A program made the translations under genes and the position numbers. This document shows positions 18,442 through 29,100 of a stretch of 64,000 bases of DNA, in pieces (the first letter of the stretch is position 1; each line of letters opens with the position of its first letter). The notes under the pieces were generated by a model. It saw nothing but the letters and a program-made list of their open reading frames with translations, had not been told where the DNA came from and ran no database searches. The stretch lies in the NCBI GenBank assembly GCA_014193115.1, contig BJHQ01000005.1, positions 264,598-328,597 on the forward strand. The letters are read 5' to 3'. This DNA is from Planctomycetota bacterium (GTDB taxonomy: Bacteria > Planctomycetota > UBA11346).

Positions 18442-21189
18442 ATGAAGTCCATCCAACTCAGCCTGCTGGCGAGTTTGCTCGTCGCACAAGTCTCCCTCCA
18501 CGCTGCGGACACCCCGCAAATCGACCCGAACGGATCGATCTGCCTGCGGCTGGAGAATCCTGCGCAGAAGGAGGATCCGCTTTGGGTGCCGCTGCACCTC
18601 GACATCGCTTTGAAGGACGGCCGTCCGTCGGTCGGCACTGCTTTTGCCACCCGGTTCAACTTTGCCAGCCATCCGGTGGATGTCACCAAGCTGACGCTCG
18701 CCTCCGGACGCTTGTCCGGCGAGGTGACCGTGGCGTTCTCGTGGGACGATGCCCAGCGGCAGGCCGCCGAAAACTTCAAACAGAAATTGCAGGAACGGGA
18801 TACATCGCCCCAGTGGAAGAGTGGTACAACCCAGGTGTTGCAGGTGGATTGTCCGATCACCGATCTGCTGTCATCCGCGTCGGGAACGATGTCGTGGACG
18901 GCGGTGAGCGTCCCGGTGTCCAACAAACCAGGATCCGCTCCCGCCCGTGCCTGGATCGATGCGTCAGTGGAATTGGCCAAACCAGTCCATTTCGAATTCA
19001 TGCTGGGCTCCTGGTCTCCGACCGGGGCCAGGAATGCATCCATGGACAGCATGCCGGGTGCGTCAACCGTGCTCGTGCGGGGTGTGGCCCGAGCTGGCAA
19101 AGTGTCGGAGCTCATCTGCCTGCAAGGGGTGGAACGCTATATGATGCACAGCGCCGACCTGGTCTGGTCGGTGACGGAGTCGGCGCTGACCTTGGAACGC
19201 GGAGCCCTGACCGGTCGGATGACGATCACGGCGAACAAGGCGACCAAGGTGCGTGCCATGATCGGCGAATCGACCATCGCCAGCATTATTGAATCAGGCA
19301 AAAAAGGTGCGCCGCTGCCGGATGCACCGGTATCGCTCAATCTTGCCGGCACCTTGGTCGGGAGGCGCCTGATCGGCAGCGCAGAAGTGACGGTGGGGGG
19401 AGCGACCCACAGCAGCAGCATCCTTGGCCAGGTGCGTTCGTATCCATTCACGGCCCACGCCGACCGGACCGCACGGGAATGGAAGTTCACCAAACAAGCC
19501 GACGCAGATTTGGTCGAGGCCGCTCGCAAGGAAGCGCTGCTCCCGATCCGTCCCGGTGAACCGGGAAAGCGCGATTTCTGGACCGAGTACGCCATCCAGG
19601 GCGGCGTTTGCGTCTTTTACAAGGACGGCCAGAAAATGGTACAGAAACATAAAGAAGTGATGCCGTATGACGAGTACCGGCAAAAGGCCAAGGTGAGCAA
19701 TTGGGGTTCAGGCGGCCCTTTCAGCTGCATCGCTGCGCCGTCGTTCAACATCGCACCCATCGCCGGGGCGGAGCGGTATCGTGTGAGTATCCGCACCGCC
19801 GATCACACGGGTAAAATCCAGCAGGACTACTCGTTTGAGGCGCCGCAACCGTGGGTGCCTCCCGCTCCGGTCTGGGCGAAGGTGGAATTCAGGCCCAACG
19901 ACCACGAACAGAATCGCCGTTGGTCTTTGACCGTGGTCGGTCTGGATCCAGCCGGCAAGGATATCGGGACGCCGGTGACCCAGGGGTTCACCTTGCGTAC
20001 CACTTTCGCCGGTCCCTATCACGAACTGCCACGCAGTTACCGGCAGGCAGCGCTGATGCACGGGCGCTGGTTGCGCGACAACCCGCGCAACGCCGACGCA
20101 CGCCAGGTGATCGGCGCCGGGGACTACACCGGTTCAGGCGGCGATGGTCAACTGTGGTACATCACTTTCAGCGCGTTCTATGGGGCCCAGATCATCTATG
20201 AAATCAGCGATCACGCCGAGGAACGCAGCGACGCCTTGCGCATGATGCGCGAAGTCGGCGACTGGTGGGAGAAGAATTTCAAACACAATTACCTGCCCGA
20301 CACCTATCAGGGCTGGGTTTTCGACCACCATGTCTATGGTAATGCCTGGCTCGATCTCTTCCGAATCACCGGTGACAAAAAATACGCCGAAGCGGCGCAA
20401 TTGCTGGCCCAGCGGCTCGTGGCCAAGCAGATGCCCAACGGCAACTGGACGGAAGTCGAACCCGGTGATGGTCGCATGGCCCATGACCCGGACACCGGAC
20501 TTTACTTCTGGTACGGCAAATACGCAGCGTCGTGGCCGGCAGACATCGATCCGTCCAGCCTGCTGCATTTCCTCGGCCAGGTTCGGGCGGAACTGAAGAC
20601 GGATGAATTTAAGACCAACGAGGAGAAATGCTGGCGGTGGCTGGTGGACAACAGCATCGCCCGCTTCGACTGGCGCAAACAGGGGCCTGGGGAGTCGTCG
20701 AACGTCAAGATGCCCTGGGCCACGATCCCTGACTACGCCCTGCACTGCTTCGAATACCTGGCCCTCGACCTGCCTGGCCGCGAAAAGGATGTGGCATTGA
20801 TGACGGATCTGGTGCGGTGGTGCGAGGACCGCGCCGTGGATTGGCAACGCAAGGAGGATAAACTCCTGGTGTATCCACGATTCGTCCCGCCGTCTGACCG
20901 CATGTCCCCGAGCCAGAACGGTGCGTTCGGGCGCCTCGCCCTGGCCTATGCGCGCCTGGCTGCACTGACCGGTGACAAACTCCACCGGGCCAAGGCGGAA
21001 GCCCTCGCCAGCGCCCTCGCCGTCGCCCAGAATCCGGTCACCGGCCAGATCTATGACAACAACCTCACCATCGACCCGGCGAACTCCGGCAGCGGCGACG
21101 GCGGCAACCGCGGCGAATTCACGGGCAAGGCCCTGATGCGCCTGGCGCAACTGTGGGAAGGGACCGTGCCGGCGGACAAGAAGCCCTGA
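18442..21189 (+). CDS. Large secreted protein of unknown family, type II (short form)
   Basis: 915 residues. The start at 18442 is preferred over the ATG at 18415 because the DNA around it aligns with the start of the gene at 10526 (ACCATG, then AAGTCCATCCA). A signal peptide leads into a beta-rich region whose sequence differs from type I. A fibronectin-III-like segment lies near 426 (PSFNIAPIAGAERYRVSI). A toroid-like helical region runs from about 530 (RSYRQAALMHGRWLRDNPR) to the end and carries KQMPNGNWTE in the place where type I has LQQPSGSW. The C-terminal module of about 320 residues that ends type I proteins is absent. The pair FDWRKQGPGES and VRWCEDRAVDW is shared with the other type II gene at 22928. 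The enzymatic role is unknown. Confidence 0.7.
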   Translation: MKSIQLSLLASLLVAQVSLHAADTPQIDPNGSICLRLENPAQKEDPLWVPLHLDIALKDGRPSVGTAFATRFNFASHPVDVTKLTLASGRLSGEVTVAFSWDDAQRQAAENFKQKLQERDTSPQWKSGTTQVLQVDCPITDLLSSASGTMSWTAVSVPVSNKPGSAPARAWIDASVELAKPVHFEFMLGSWSPTGARNASMDSMPGASTVLVRGVARAGKVSELICLQGVERYMMHSADLVWSVTESALTLERGALTGRMTITANKATKVRAMIGESTIASIIESGKKGAPLPDAPVSLNLAGTLVGRRLIGSAEVTVGGATHSSSILGQVRSYPFTAHADRTAREWKFTKQADADLVEAARKEALLPIRPGEPGKRDFWTEYAIQGGVCVFYKDGQKMVQKHKEVMPYDEYRQKAKVSNWGSGGPFSCIAAPSFNIAPIAGAERYRVSIRTADHTGKIQQDYSFEAPQPWVPPAPVWAKVEFRPNDHEQNRRWSLTVVGLDPAGKDIGTPVTQGFTLRTTFAGPYHELPRSYRQAALMHGRWLRDNPRNADARQVIGAGDYTGSGGDGQLWYITFSAFYGAQIIYEISDHAEERSDALRMMREVGDWWEKNFKHNYLPDTYQGWVFDHHVYGNAWLDLFRITGDKKYAEAAQLLAQRLVAKQMPNGNWTEVEPGDGRMAHDPDTGLYFWYGKYAASWPADIDPSSLLHFLGQVRAELKTDEFKTNEEKCWRWLVDNSIARFDWRKQGPGESSNVKMPWATIPDYALHCFEYLALDLPGREKDVALMTDLVRWCEDRAVDWQRKEDKLLVYPRFVPPSDRMSPSQNGAFGRLALAYARLAALTGDKLHRAKAEALASALAVAQNPVTGQIYDNNLTIDPANSGSGDGGNRGEFTGKALMRLAQLWEGTVPADKKP

Positions 21190-21236
21190 GCGCCACATGC
21201 TGTTCGTACCCAGTGTTCATTGATCATGGAGCCATC

Positions 21237-22880
21237 ATGAATCGCACCATCTCCTTCATCTGCGGTTGCCTTGCCATCGCCACGTCGTCCGGCGCCGATC
21301 CGACCAAGGTCTATTCCGAGGCCGAGGCGATCCAGATCGGCTGGCCGGCGCTGGCCGGACCGTTCAGCAACTTCTCGCCGGTGAAGACGGAAGTCCGGTT
21401 GGTCGATGACCTGGCGACCGTCACTGTGGCCTGGACCTGCGAGGGTTTGGGGTTGGGCATCGGCAAGCAAAGCACGGACTTCGGCAAGTCGATGGTGACC
21501 TCGCGGATCGAAAACTATCTGGGACCGAATTCCAAGGCGGCACCCGGATCGTGGGCCGGAGCCATCGTCGCCGAGGGCAAGGTTTTCGCGTCCTCGATGC
21601 GTCCGGCTGGGGAGTTTGTCGAGGTCGAATATCCGGACAGGAAAGCGAAGGTCCGGGTCGATGCCGAAGATTTGGTCGTGGCGGTGGATTTCCTGACCGG
21701 CAAGAAACTGTGGGAAGCGGCCGAACCCGGCAGCGTTCTATGGGGTGGCGGCAAGCGGGTGTGCTTCCAGGTCGCGCCGGTGTACAGCGATGGCAAAGTA
21801 TTCAGCATGGGTGCGACCGGGCGAGTGTTCGCCTATGATGCTGCCAGCGGCAAGAAGCTGTGGCAGACCGACATCGGCGATAAGCACAAGATGGCCTCGG
21901 CGGAACGGACCAAGGTCCTCGAATCCCTCGCCAAGGGGAAGTTCGCCTTCCCGAAGATCGATAGTTGGAGCAGCGCCCTGGTGGTCGCGGACGGGGTGCT
22001 GGCGGTGCCGACCTTCACTGGCAACTCCATCCGCGGCCTCAATCTGGCCGATGGCGGCACCTTGTGGGAGGCCTCCGGCGTGCTCTCGACGCGCAACGCC
22101 CCCAGCGTCTTCACCAGCGGTGGCCGTGAATATTTCCTCACCGCGAATGAACGCGGCGAGATGCGGTTGATCAATCCGAAGGATGGCAAGGAGTTGTGGA
22201 AGGTCGCCGATCTCGGTCCCAACCATTTCACCCTGGCCCCCAGCCAGACCCACGTTCTGGTCAATGTGAGCAAAGGCAAATCCCGCGCAGAAAAAGATGC
22301 CCCACGCGAACCAGGGTCATGGGGTGGCTACCGGATCAGTCCCGAAAAGGCGGAGCTGGCCTGGAGAAAGGACGGCAAGACCGATGGCTGCGGCATGCCG
22401 ATCTGGCCTGATACCTACGCCAACCATCAGCAGACGATCCGCGACGGCATCGGCTATTTCACCACGATCGATGGTGCGGAATCCAGCGGAGCAAGCGGAA
22501 GTGGAAGCAAAGGAAGCCGGTTCGTCCTGGTCCGCATGGACACCGGGGACATCGTCCGCGAGCATCAGAATTCCATGGGGAACTTGCCCCAGGCGGAACT
22601 GAGCCTGCTGGGCGGTCAATTGTGGTACCTGGTCGGTGAAAAAGTCATCTGCCGACCCAATTCCACCCACGGCCCGCGTCATGGTGGACGCCATCCCTGG
22701 TCGCTGTGGCAGGTTACCGACAAGGAAATCAAACAAATGCCCGGCCACCTTGACAAGAATGAATTCATCACCGGTTACGAGGTGCTCACCCAGGTGCCGA
22801 TCGTCGCCGGGCGAATGATCGAGCGCACCGAGACCGGAGGCATCCTGTGTTATGACCTGCGCGCCGAACCAAAGCCGTGA
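21237..22880 (+). CDS. Secreted PQQ-type beta-propeller protein
   Basis: 547 residues. The start at 21237 has GGAG 6 nt upstream and is followed by a short signal peptide (MNRTISFICGCLAIATSSG). The rest is a set of beta-propeller blades of the pyrrolo-quinoline-quinone or BamB-like type, seen as repeats such as FAYDAASGKKLWQTDIG, LNLADGGTLWEAS and LINPKDGKELWKV. Such proteins bind ligands or act as scaffolds. The residues needed for a true quinoprotein dehydrogenase cannot be claimed here. It sits between the two type II array genes and its stop overlaps a GTG, so it is probably in the same operon. It lacks the methyltransferase-like head of the propellers at 31538, 38237 and 41374. Confidence 0.75.
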   Translation: MNRTISFICGCLAIATSSGADPTKVYSEAEAIQIGWPALAGPFSNFSPVKTEVRLVDDLATVTVAWTCEGLGLGIGKQSTDFGKSMVTSRIENYLGPNSKAAPGSWAGAIVAEGKVFASSMRPAGEFVEVEYPDRKAKVRVDAEDLVVAVDFLTGKKLWEAAEPGSVLWGGGKRVCFQVAPVYSDGKVFSMGATGRVFAYDAASGKKLWQTDIGDKHKMASAERTKVLESLAKGKFAFPKIDSWSSALVVADGVLAVPTFTGNSIRGLNLADGGTLWEASGVLSTRNAPSVFTSGGREYFLTANERGEMRLINPKDGKELWKVADLGPNHFTLAPSQTHVLVNVSKGKSRAEKDAPREPGSWGGYRISPEKAELAWRKDGKTDGCGMPIWPDTYANHQQTIRDGIGYFTTIDGAESSGASGSGSKGSRFVLVRMDTGDIVREHQNSMGNLPQAELSLLGGQLWYLVGEKVICRPNSTHGPRHGGRHPWSLWQVTDKEIKQMPGHLDKNEFITGYEVLTQVPIVAGRMIERTETGGILCYDLRAEPKP

Positions 22881-22927
22881 AGAATCCTGAAAAAGTTGCA
22901 AAACCCGTGGATCCGAAGAGGAACCCT

Positions 22928-25696
22928 ATGCATCGATCGATGCTGCAAATCGCCTTGATCGCCGGTTTGCTTTCCATTCCCATGACCATGTTTGCTCAGG
23001 AGACCGCCATCATCCGGGAATCGACCGTCGTCAAGATCGAGCGGCCGGAAGCGATGGGCACGACCACCACCTGCCGTGGTTTCAACGATCTGCCGCCTGC
23101 GTGGCTGCCGCTACGGATCGCTGTGGCTCTGGACCAGGGTCGGCCGGTGACGGGCGTCGCCTTTGCGGCGCAGTTCAATGCATCGGGACATGAGGTGAAT
23201 GTTGATGCATTGCGGATCGAACAGGGCCGGCTCAAGGGCGAGGTCGTCGTCTCACTCCGATGGGGTGAACTCCAGTCGGCAATGGCTGTTTCCGAGGATA
23301 AACGGGTGCAGGAAGGAGCGCCGAAGTGGGCAGATGGAACCCGCCAGACGATTCGGTTGGATACACCCATTGCCCAACACATCGGGGCGCCCAATGGCAC
23401 GGCCTCTTGGCCGAGCGATGTGACCAATCCACGTGGAAAGATATTAAACGCCCCGGCCCAGGCCTGGCGTGATCCGGGCATTGTCCCGGGACTGGCGGTC
23501 AACGTTGAACTCCACTTGGGAACCTATGTGGGACCCAAGGAGCGCAAACTGACGCGATGCAACCACTATGACGGTATGCATGGCAGCGGGTGCCTGCTTT
23601 TGCGAACCACCTTCCAAGATGGCAAAACCGGTGCGTGGACGGTTTTGCAGGCGCCGGAGCGTTACAACGCAGACACCGCCGACCTTTTGTGGAAGGTCGA
23701 GGCGTCCGAGGTTTCGTTGTCAGAAGGTAAGTTGTATGGAAAGTTGACCCTGAAGAGCCTGGTTGATCAGCACATGCTGGGGCGCTTGAAGTCACCGATT
23801 CAGCAATTGAAGTATGAGCCATTCCCTGAAGGCCTCGTGTCGCTGGATCTTTCCTGCGTCGTGGCTGGCCGGTCTATCGCCGGATCTGCAACCGTGGCGG
23901 TGGCCGGAGCGACCCATTCGTCCAGAATAACAGGCGCTGCACGGGGTTACCCGTTCGCCATTTTCGCTGATCGGACGTCAGCCAATGCCGTTTGGAAACT
24001 CGATCGTCAATCCGATCCCGCCTTGGTGGCACAGGCGGTGGAGGAGTCATTGGTATCCATCCGACCCGGCGAACCGGGAAAGCGGGAGTTCTGGAGCGAC
24101 TATGCGGACAAGGGCGCCTGTTCGATCTATCCGGTGGATGGGAAGAATATGGTGTGGTTTACCAAAGCGATCCCAGGCGTCGGCTGGTCGTTCCACGAGA
24201 TGCCGCTTGAGGATTTCTGGAATGCACACCCTTTGCCCAGGTCCGGACCGTCCGCCTTCATCGCGGCACCGAGTCTCAACCTCGCACCGATCCCCGGCGC
24301 CGAGCGGTATCGTCTGACGGCCTATCCCAACGAAGGCCAGAAGTCCAAGGCCATAGCGAGTGTTGAAGTGGAACAACCTTGGAAACCCCTGGTGGAGTTG
24401 TGGAGGGCGTTACCGGCCGGGGATCAACGATGGGATCTGGCGATCGAAGGTCTGAACGCCCAGGGATCGGCAGTCCCCGGCAGTGGCGTCGTTCGCCTGG
24501 CGATCAAAAGGAAATTACCATTCCAGGGGCCCTACTCGACCTCACCACGATCCTATCGCGAAGGCGCCTTGAAGTTGGCCCGATGGATCCGCGACAATCC
24601 ACGTTTTACTGATATGCGGGGCCTCGCGGGCGAGCCGGTCGATGCGGGACCCGGCGATGCCCAAACCTGGCTCATTTCCTTCGGCGCATTGTACGCAGGT
24701 CAGGTCCTGTATCAATTATCACCGGATCCCGTCGAGCGGGCAGATGCCTTGGAACTGTCGCTGAACGTCGCCGATGTCTGGCGAGAGTGCTGCCGGCTAA
24801 ATGTCATGCCGGATGTTTATCAGACAGCCACTGGTGATATGTTCCACTATGGCATCGCCTGGATGGATATGTATCGGCTCAGTGGTGATCCGGTCTTCCG
24901 CGATCTGGCGCTGCACTTGGCACAGAAGTTTGCCCAACGTCAGGAAGCCAATGGGGTGTGGGGGCCGATATACCCGGCGACCGGGAAAGTATCACGTGAT
25001 GAGAAAACCGGACGCCCGGTGGTCATTACCGCTCACTTGCCGGGGCTGATGGAATACGACCCCTCATCCACCCTGTATTTCCTGGGGCGATTGCGCAAGG
25101 AACTCAAGGTGGATGACTTCGTGCCGACCGAGGCCAGGGCGTGGGCGTGGATGGAGGCCAACAGCATCGCCCGCTTCGATTGGCGGAGGGAAGGACCAGG
25201 CGAATCGACCCAGCACAGAATGCCCTCTCCCACGGTTGCTGATTGCGCGCTACGTTGTTTCGACTACCTGGACCTCGATCTACCGGACCGACCGGCCGAT
25301 GTCGCGCTTATGACCGATCTGTTGCGCTGGTGCGAGGATCGTCACGTGGATTGGAGCCGGAAGGACGGCAGCTCGCTGGTGTATCCTCGGATGTTCGGTC
25401 GAAAGGATGAACACATGCGTCTTGCGGATGCATACGCACGTCTGGCGGATCGCACCAAGAACGCGCTGCACCGCGCTAAAGCGGAGGCCCTCGCCACCGC
25501 CGCCTTGGTGGCCCAGAACGCCGTAAGCGGCCAACTCGGCGTGGGGATCTACCCTTCGCCGCAACTTCTGAACAAGTCGGCAGACCTCCAGGGTACCGGC
25601 GATGGCGGCCTGCGCGGTGAATACAGTGTTCTATCACTGATGCGCTTGGCGCAGATGTGGGAACAGGAAAAGACCGATCCGGCGGTGAAGCCGTGA
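22928..25696 (+). CDS. Large secreted protein of unknown family, type II (short form)
   Basis: 922 residues. The ATG at 22928 has GAAGAGG just upstream and a signal peptide (MHRSMLQIALIAGLLSIPMT). A GTG at 22877 overlapping the previous stop is a weaker alternative. Its architecture equals that of the gene at 18442: a distinct beta-rich N-terminal region with LDTPIAQHIGAPNGTASW, a fibronectin-III-like segment near 443 (PSLNLAPIPGAERYRL), and a toroid-like region from about 540 (RSYREGALKLARWIRDNPR). The motif IRPGEPGKREFWSDYA is shared with the other type II protein. There is no type I C-terminal module. The role is unknown, and a carbohydrate target is inferred from the locus. Confidence 0.7.
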   Translation: MHRSMLQIALIAGLLSIPMTMFAQETAIIRESTVVKIERPEAMGTTTTCRGFNDLPPAWLPLRIAVALDQGRPVTGVAFAAQFNASGHEVNVDALRIEQGRLKGEVVVSLRWGELQSAMAVSEDKRVQEGAPKWADGTRQTIRLDTPIAQHIGAPNGTASWPSDVTNPRGKILNAPAQAWRDPGIVPGLAVNVELHLGTYVGPKERKLTRCNHYDGMHGSGCLLLRTTFQDGKTGAWTVLQAPERYNADTADLLWKVEASEVSLSEGKLYGKLTLKSLVDQHMLGRLKSPIQQLKYEPFPEGLVSLDLSCVVAGRSIAGSATVAVAGATHSSRITGAARGYPFAIFADRTSANAVWKLDRQSDPALVAQAVEESLVSIRPGEPGKREFWSDYADKGACSIYPVDGKNMVWFTKAIPGVGWSFHEMPLEDFWNAHPLPRSGPSAFIAAPSLNLAPIPGAERYRLTAYPNEGQKSKAIASVEVEQPWKPLVELWRALPAGDQRWDLAIEGLNAQGSAVPGSGVVRLAIKRKLPFQGPYSTSPRSYREGALKLARWIRDNPRFTDMRGLAGEPVDAGPGDAQTWLISFGALYAGQVLYQLSPDPVERADALELSLNVADVWRECCRLNVMPDVYQTATGDMFHYGIAWMDMYRLSGDPVFRDLALHLAQKFAQRQEANGVWGPIYPATGKVSRDEKTGRPVVITAHLPGLMEYDPSSTLYFLGRLRKELKVDDFVPTEARAWAWMEANSIARFDWRREGPGESTQHRMPSPTVADCALRCFDYLDLDLPDRPADVALMTDLLRWCEDRHVDWSRKDGSSLVYPRMFGRKDEHMRLADAYARLADRTKNALHRAKAEALATAALVAQNAVSGQLGVGIYPSPQLLNKSADLQGTGDGGLRGEYSVLSLMRLAQMWEQEKTDPAVKP

Positions 25697-25708
25697 TATC
25701 CAAATCCG

Positions 25709-26104
25709 ATGCGCAACCATCGTATCAGCGATGACAATCCAATGATTCACTGTTTACACCCGCATCGGTCACGATCCCTGGTGGTGGACTGCAAGCCTCT
25801 GACTCTGGATCCGGTCGAGATAAGACCGAATGGCTGGGTGGCCAAGGAGACCGAGGACAACAAAACTTGGTATGGCCTTGGTGGCATTCGTACCCGTGCC
25901 TATCACCACACCGGTCCGGTCGCCAAACACTGGAAGGAATGGATGACGGCGACCTATACGGGTACGCAGACGCTTTCGTCCGAACTGAGGCAACAGGTGG
26001 CCCGGGAGACTGCGGAACTTCGGCGACGTGCTCGCGGGGACGGTTGCCGTGAAAGCCCGGATGGCAAAGAGGTCGTGTGCCAGTGTTTCGGAAGCCTTGA
26101 ATGA
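25709..26104 (+). pseudogene. Internally deleted and frameshifted relic of a 7099-like array gene
   Basis: An open frame of 131 codons with family similarity only in pieces. The stretch VAKHWKEWMTATYTG and its flanks match residues around 270-345 of the gene at 7099 (VAARWRDWMGAIHAEG). The end, SPDGKEVVCQCFGSLE, matches that gene's last 16 residues. The intervening 750 or so residues are missing. Just before the end, a second frame at 26017-26060 reads RNFGDVLAGTVAVKA, matching RRIGDLVAGTATVET of the 7099 protein, so a frameshift lies near 26055. Deletion plus frameshift show that this is a pseudogene. Its stop overlaps the in-frame ATG at 26101 as ATGA. Confidence 0.75.
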
Positions 26105-26139
26105 ATAATCCGTCAATGATCACCACCAAGGAGCTTCTC

Positions 26140-29100
26140 ATGATCAAACCCATCATCTTCCTGACTGGCCTGCTCGGCGCATTCCTGCCCCTGATGGCGG
26201 CAGACTCCGCACCGCTGGGAAAACTCCCGCCACCAAAACTGGATTATTCCAAACCGATCCAGTTTGATGTGCAATTCGCTCCTGCGACCTTCCCCAAGGA
26301 TGCCCCGAAGGAGGTCCGCAACAATCCCATGCCGGCCATTATCGGCGGGTATCTGGAAGGTGGGAAAGTTACCGGTGCCTATGCGCCGGTTATGAGTCAT
26401 GTTTATCATGCTGGTTTAAGTCCGGATCAATACGAGTGGGATCTGTGTCCCTATGGTCCCCGTCCCAGTGAAGGGCAACCAGAAAAATTCAACAGTGCCA
26501 CGCTGCGGTTGACGGATACTCAGGTCGAGGGTACCTGGAGTTTTCACTACATTTCCGCCAAGGATCCCAGCCAAACAACTTCACCTGTCTATGAACTCAG
26601 CATCAAGGCCACCGCAAATGGTTGCGGATATGCCGGAACTTATACAGGGAAAATCGCGGATGTGCCGGTCAGTGGCGACTGCGTTCTGGCCGCCCACAAC
26701 ATTCCGGCGGGGATGATCGATCCGGCCAATGCTTTTTACCAGATTATTGGTGGTAATTATGATGTTATTGTTGAAGTCCAAGCGGGCAAAGCGGTCCAGG
26801 CCTGGGCGGTTGCAGGGGTGATTGGTGCCCACGGGTGGGTGTATCGTCAAACGAATGATTCGGTGGCTGCCACCTTTCTTTTTCCTGCCGATGCGTCGGG
26901 CATGACCCTGATAATCACCGACGAGGGTCTGGATGGCAAAGCCGTCACGCTGGGCGGTCAAATCACCATCACGCCGGATCCGAAAATTGCGTCGAAGATG
27001 TTCGGACCAATGTCGCTTGATCTCAGCGGTACCGTCATCAGTGGCGCAGGAAAATTGCGTGGGAAAGCCAAAGAATCCAAGATCGTGCAGGCCAGAAATT
27101 ATCCGCTCACCGATTCCCTGATGGCCCGGAGCCTGGCCCTTCTCAAGGAAAGCTTTCGTGGCTGCAAACCAACCGCGCCAGAACTACTGGCCCAGGCCGA
27201 ACAGGAATCGCTGCGCACGGATGTTCAACCGGCCCCGAGCGAACAGACCCGTTATATGCAACGTCTTTGGAAGTATGGCGCAGATTCCTACTCTTGTTCC
27301 TACATCTATGCTCCCTGGCTCGATCTTGATGTTGTCCCCAACGCTGTCCGGTATCGATTCGAATTGATCGACGCAACCATCCAGAACCGGCCAGTGATCG
27401 ACTCATTCGAGGCGTCCTCGCCCCGGGCCTCGCTCAGTCCTTTCTGGGCAAAGGTGCCCAAGAACCCTGGAAAGGTTTTTGATCGCAACCCCCTCAGTTC
27501 GCTGCGCGTCACCGCTCTGGATGCTGAAGGGAAAGCGCTGGGAAAACCGCAGGAATGCGGTATCACCCGCCGGCCGGCTTTTGCCCAGGATCAGATCGTG
27601 ACCCCTGATCCCAAGGTGCTGATGGAACTGGCGCTGCGCCAAGCATACCATTTGACGAATCGTTATTATTCCCACCTGTATCTGACCGAGGCGGTATTGG
27701 CGGCCAAGAATGGGGTAAAACCACTGGAGTATTACTCTCCGCATCACCATTATCCACAGACTTTGATGGTTCAGCAGGAGGAAAATCCAGTTCGCCGGGA
27801 TCAGTACATGCGGCTGTTGAACACCTATGTAGAACAACGGAACAAGGAGCAATTCGGTTTCTTCAAGACGCCGTACCACTACAACGTTGCCCTGGGTGGC
27901 GTGGCCCAGGAAACCGGACGCAATCTTCTGAACGTCCTGGATCTGCAACCAAACTCCGAAATACTGGATCGCCTTCGCCTGTGGACACGTTTCTTTGCTC
28001 GCCTGCAGCAACCCAGCGGTTCGTGGACGATTTCGCATCGGGACATGCTCGGGTGCATCGGCGCTTATGCCCTCAGTGGATCTTTCTTTTTGGATCAACC
28101 GAGCACGCCCTGGTTGCCATTTCTGGCCCGTCTGCGCCAGCACGACCACGATCCGACCTTTCGCGCTCTGGAGCGTGGTCTTGAGGAAAAAGCCGTGTCC
28201 TGGGTCTGTAACAACATGCTGCGCACCGGTTTTTCGGAGAACGTACAACAGCAGACCCTCAGCAACGATAACGGTCACACGGCAGTCAATCAAATCGAAT
28301 ATGCATTGTACGTACTGCGCCATGCCCCGCCCGCCCAACGTGATGTGGTCATGGCCACCGATCTCATGCGCCGGATCGAGGATCTCTTCATCACCTGGGA
28401 TACACATCCTCTGACCAGGGGAATGAATTTAACCTTTGACCGTTCGTTGTATGCGGTTGAAGCCCTTTGCTTCCTGGAATTGTATGCCTTGACCGGTGAT
28501 CAGTTGATGCGGACCAAGAGTGAGGCCCTGGTCAGCACCTATTTGCAGGACAGCGATCCGTGGCACGGTAGCAAAGGTGGATTCTTGAGCAAAACCGGCT
28601 ATGATCGATTCCTACAGGAAACAGACGATCCCGACTGGATCGTGCGCTGGGTGGAGCGTGACCGCGAACTGCGCACCACACCGATTGCTGCCGTGCCCGA
28701 AAAACACCTGACGGTAACCCTGGATCAATTGATCGATGGAATCGACCGGGTGGTGATCGATCTGGCCCTGTCTGATGGCAAGGTGACCCAGGCACTGGCG
28801 CGCACCCCGACCTGGGATGGTCCCGGGATCAATTTTTATCAACCCGGCACCGTCCACACCCGTCTTGGCAAGGCTTTCTATCACAGCGTGGACGCGTCCG
28901 GTCTGAAACTGAGCGCCGAAGGGCTCAGTGGCCTGGTGAAACTTACCCTGAAACCGCCCCAAGGCGAGCAATTGATCTCTCTGACAGCTGAAATCAGCGC
29001 CAAGCGACATGCCCTGCGCGGCTGGCGCGGAACCTGGAAACAGGACAATAATCAGGGCCGGGTCGAAGGCGTCACCCTGGTCGATGCCGTTGTCAAAGGT

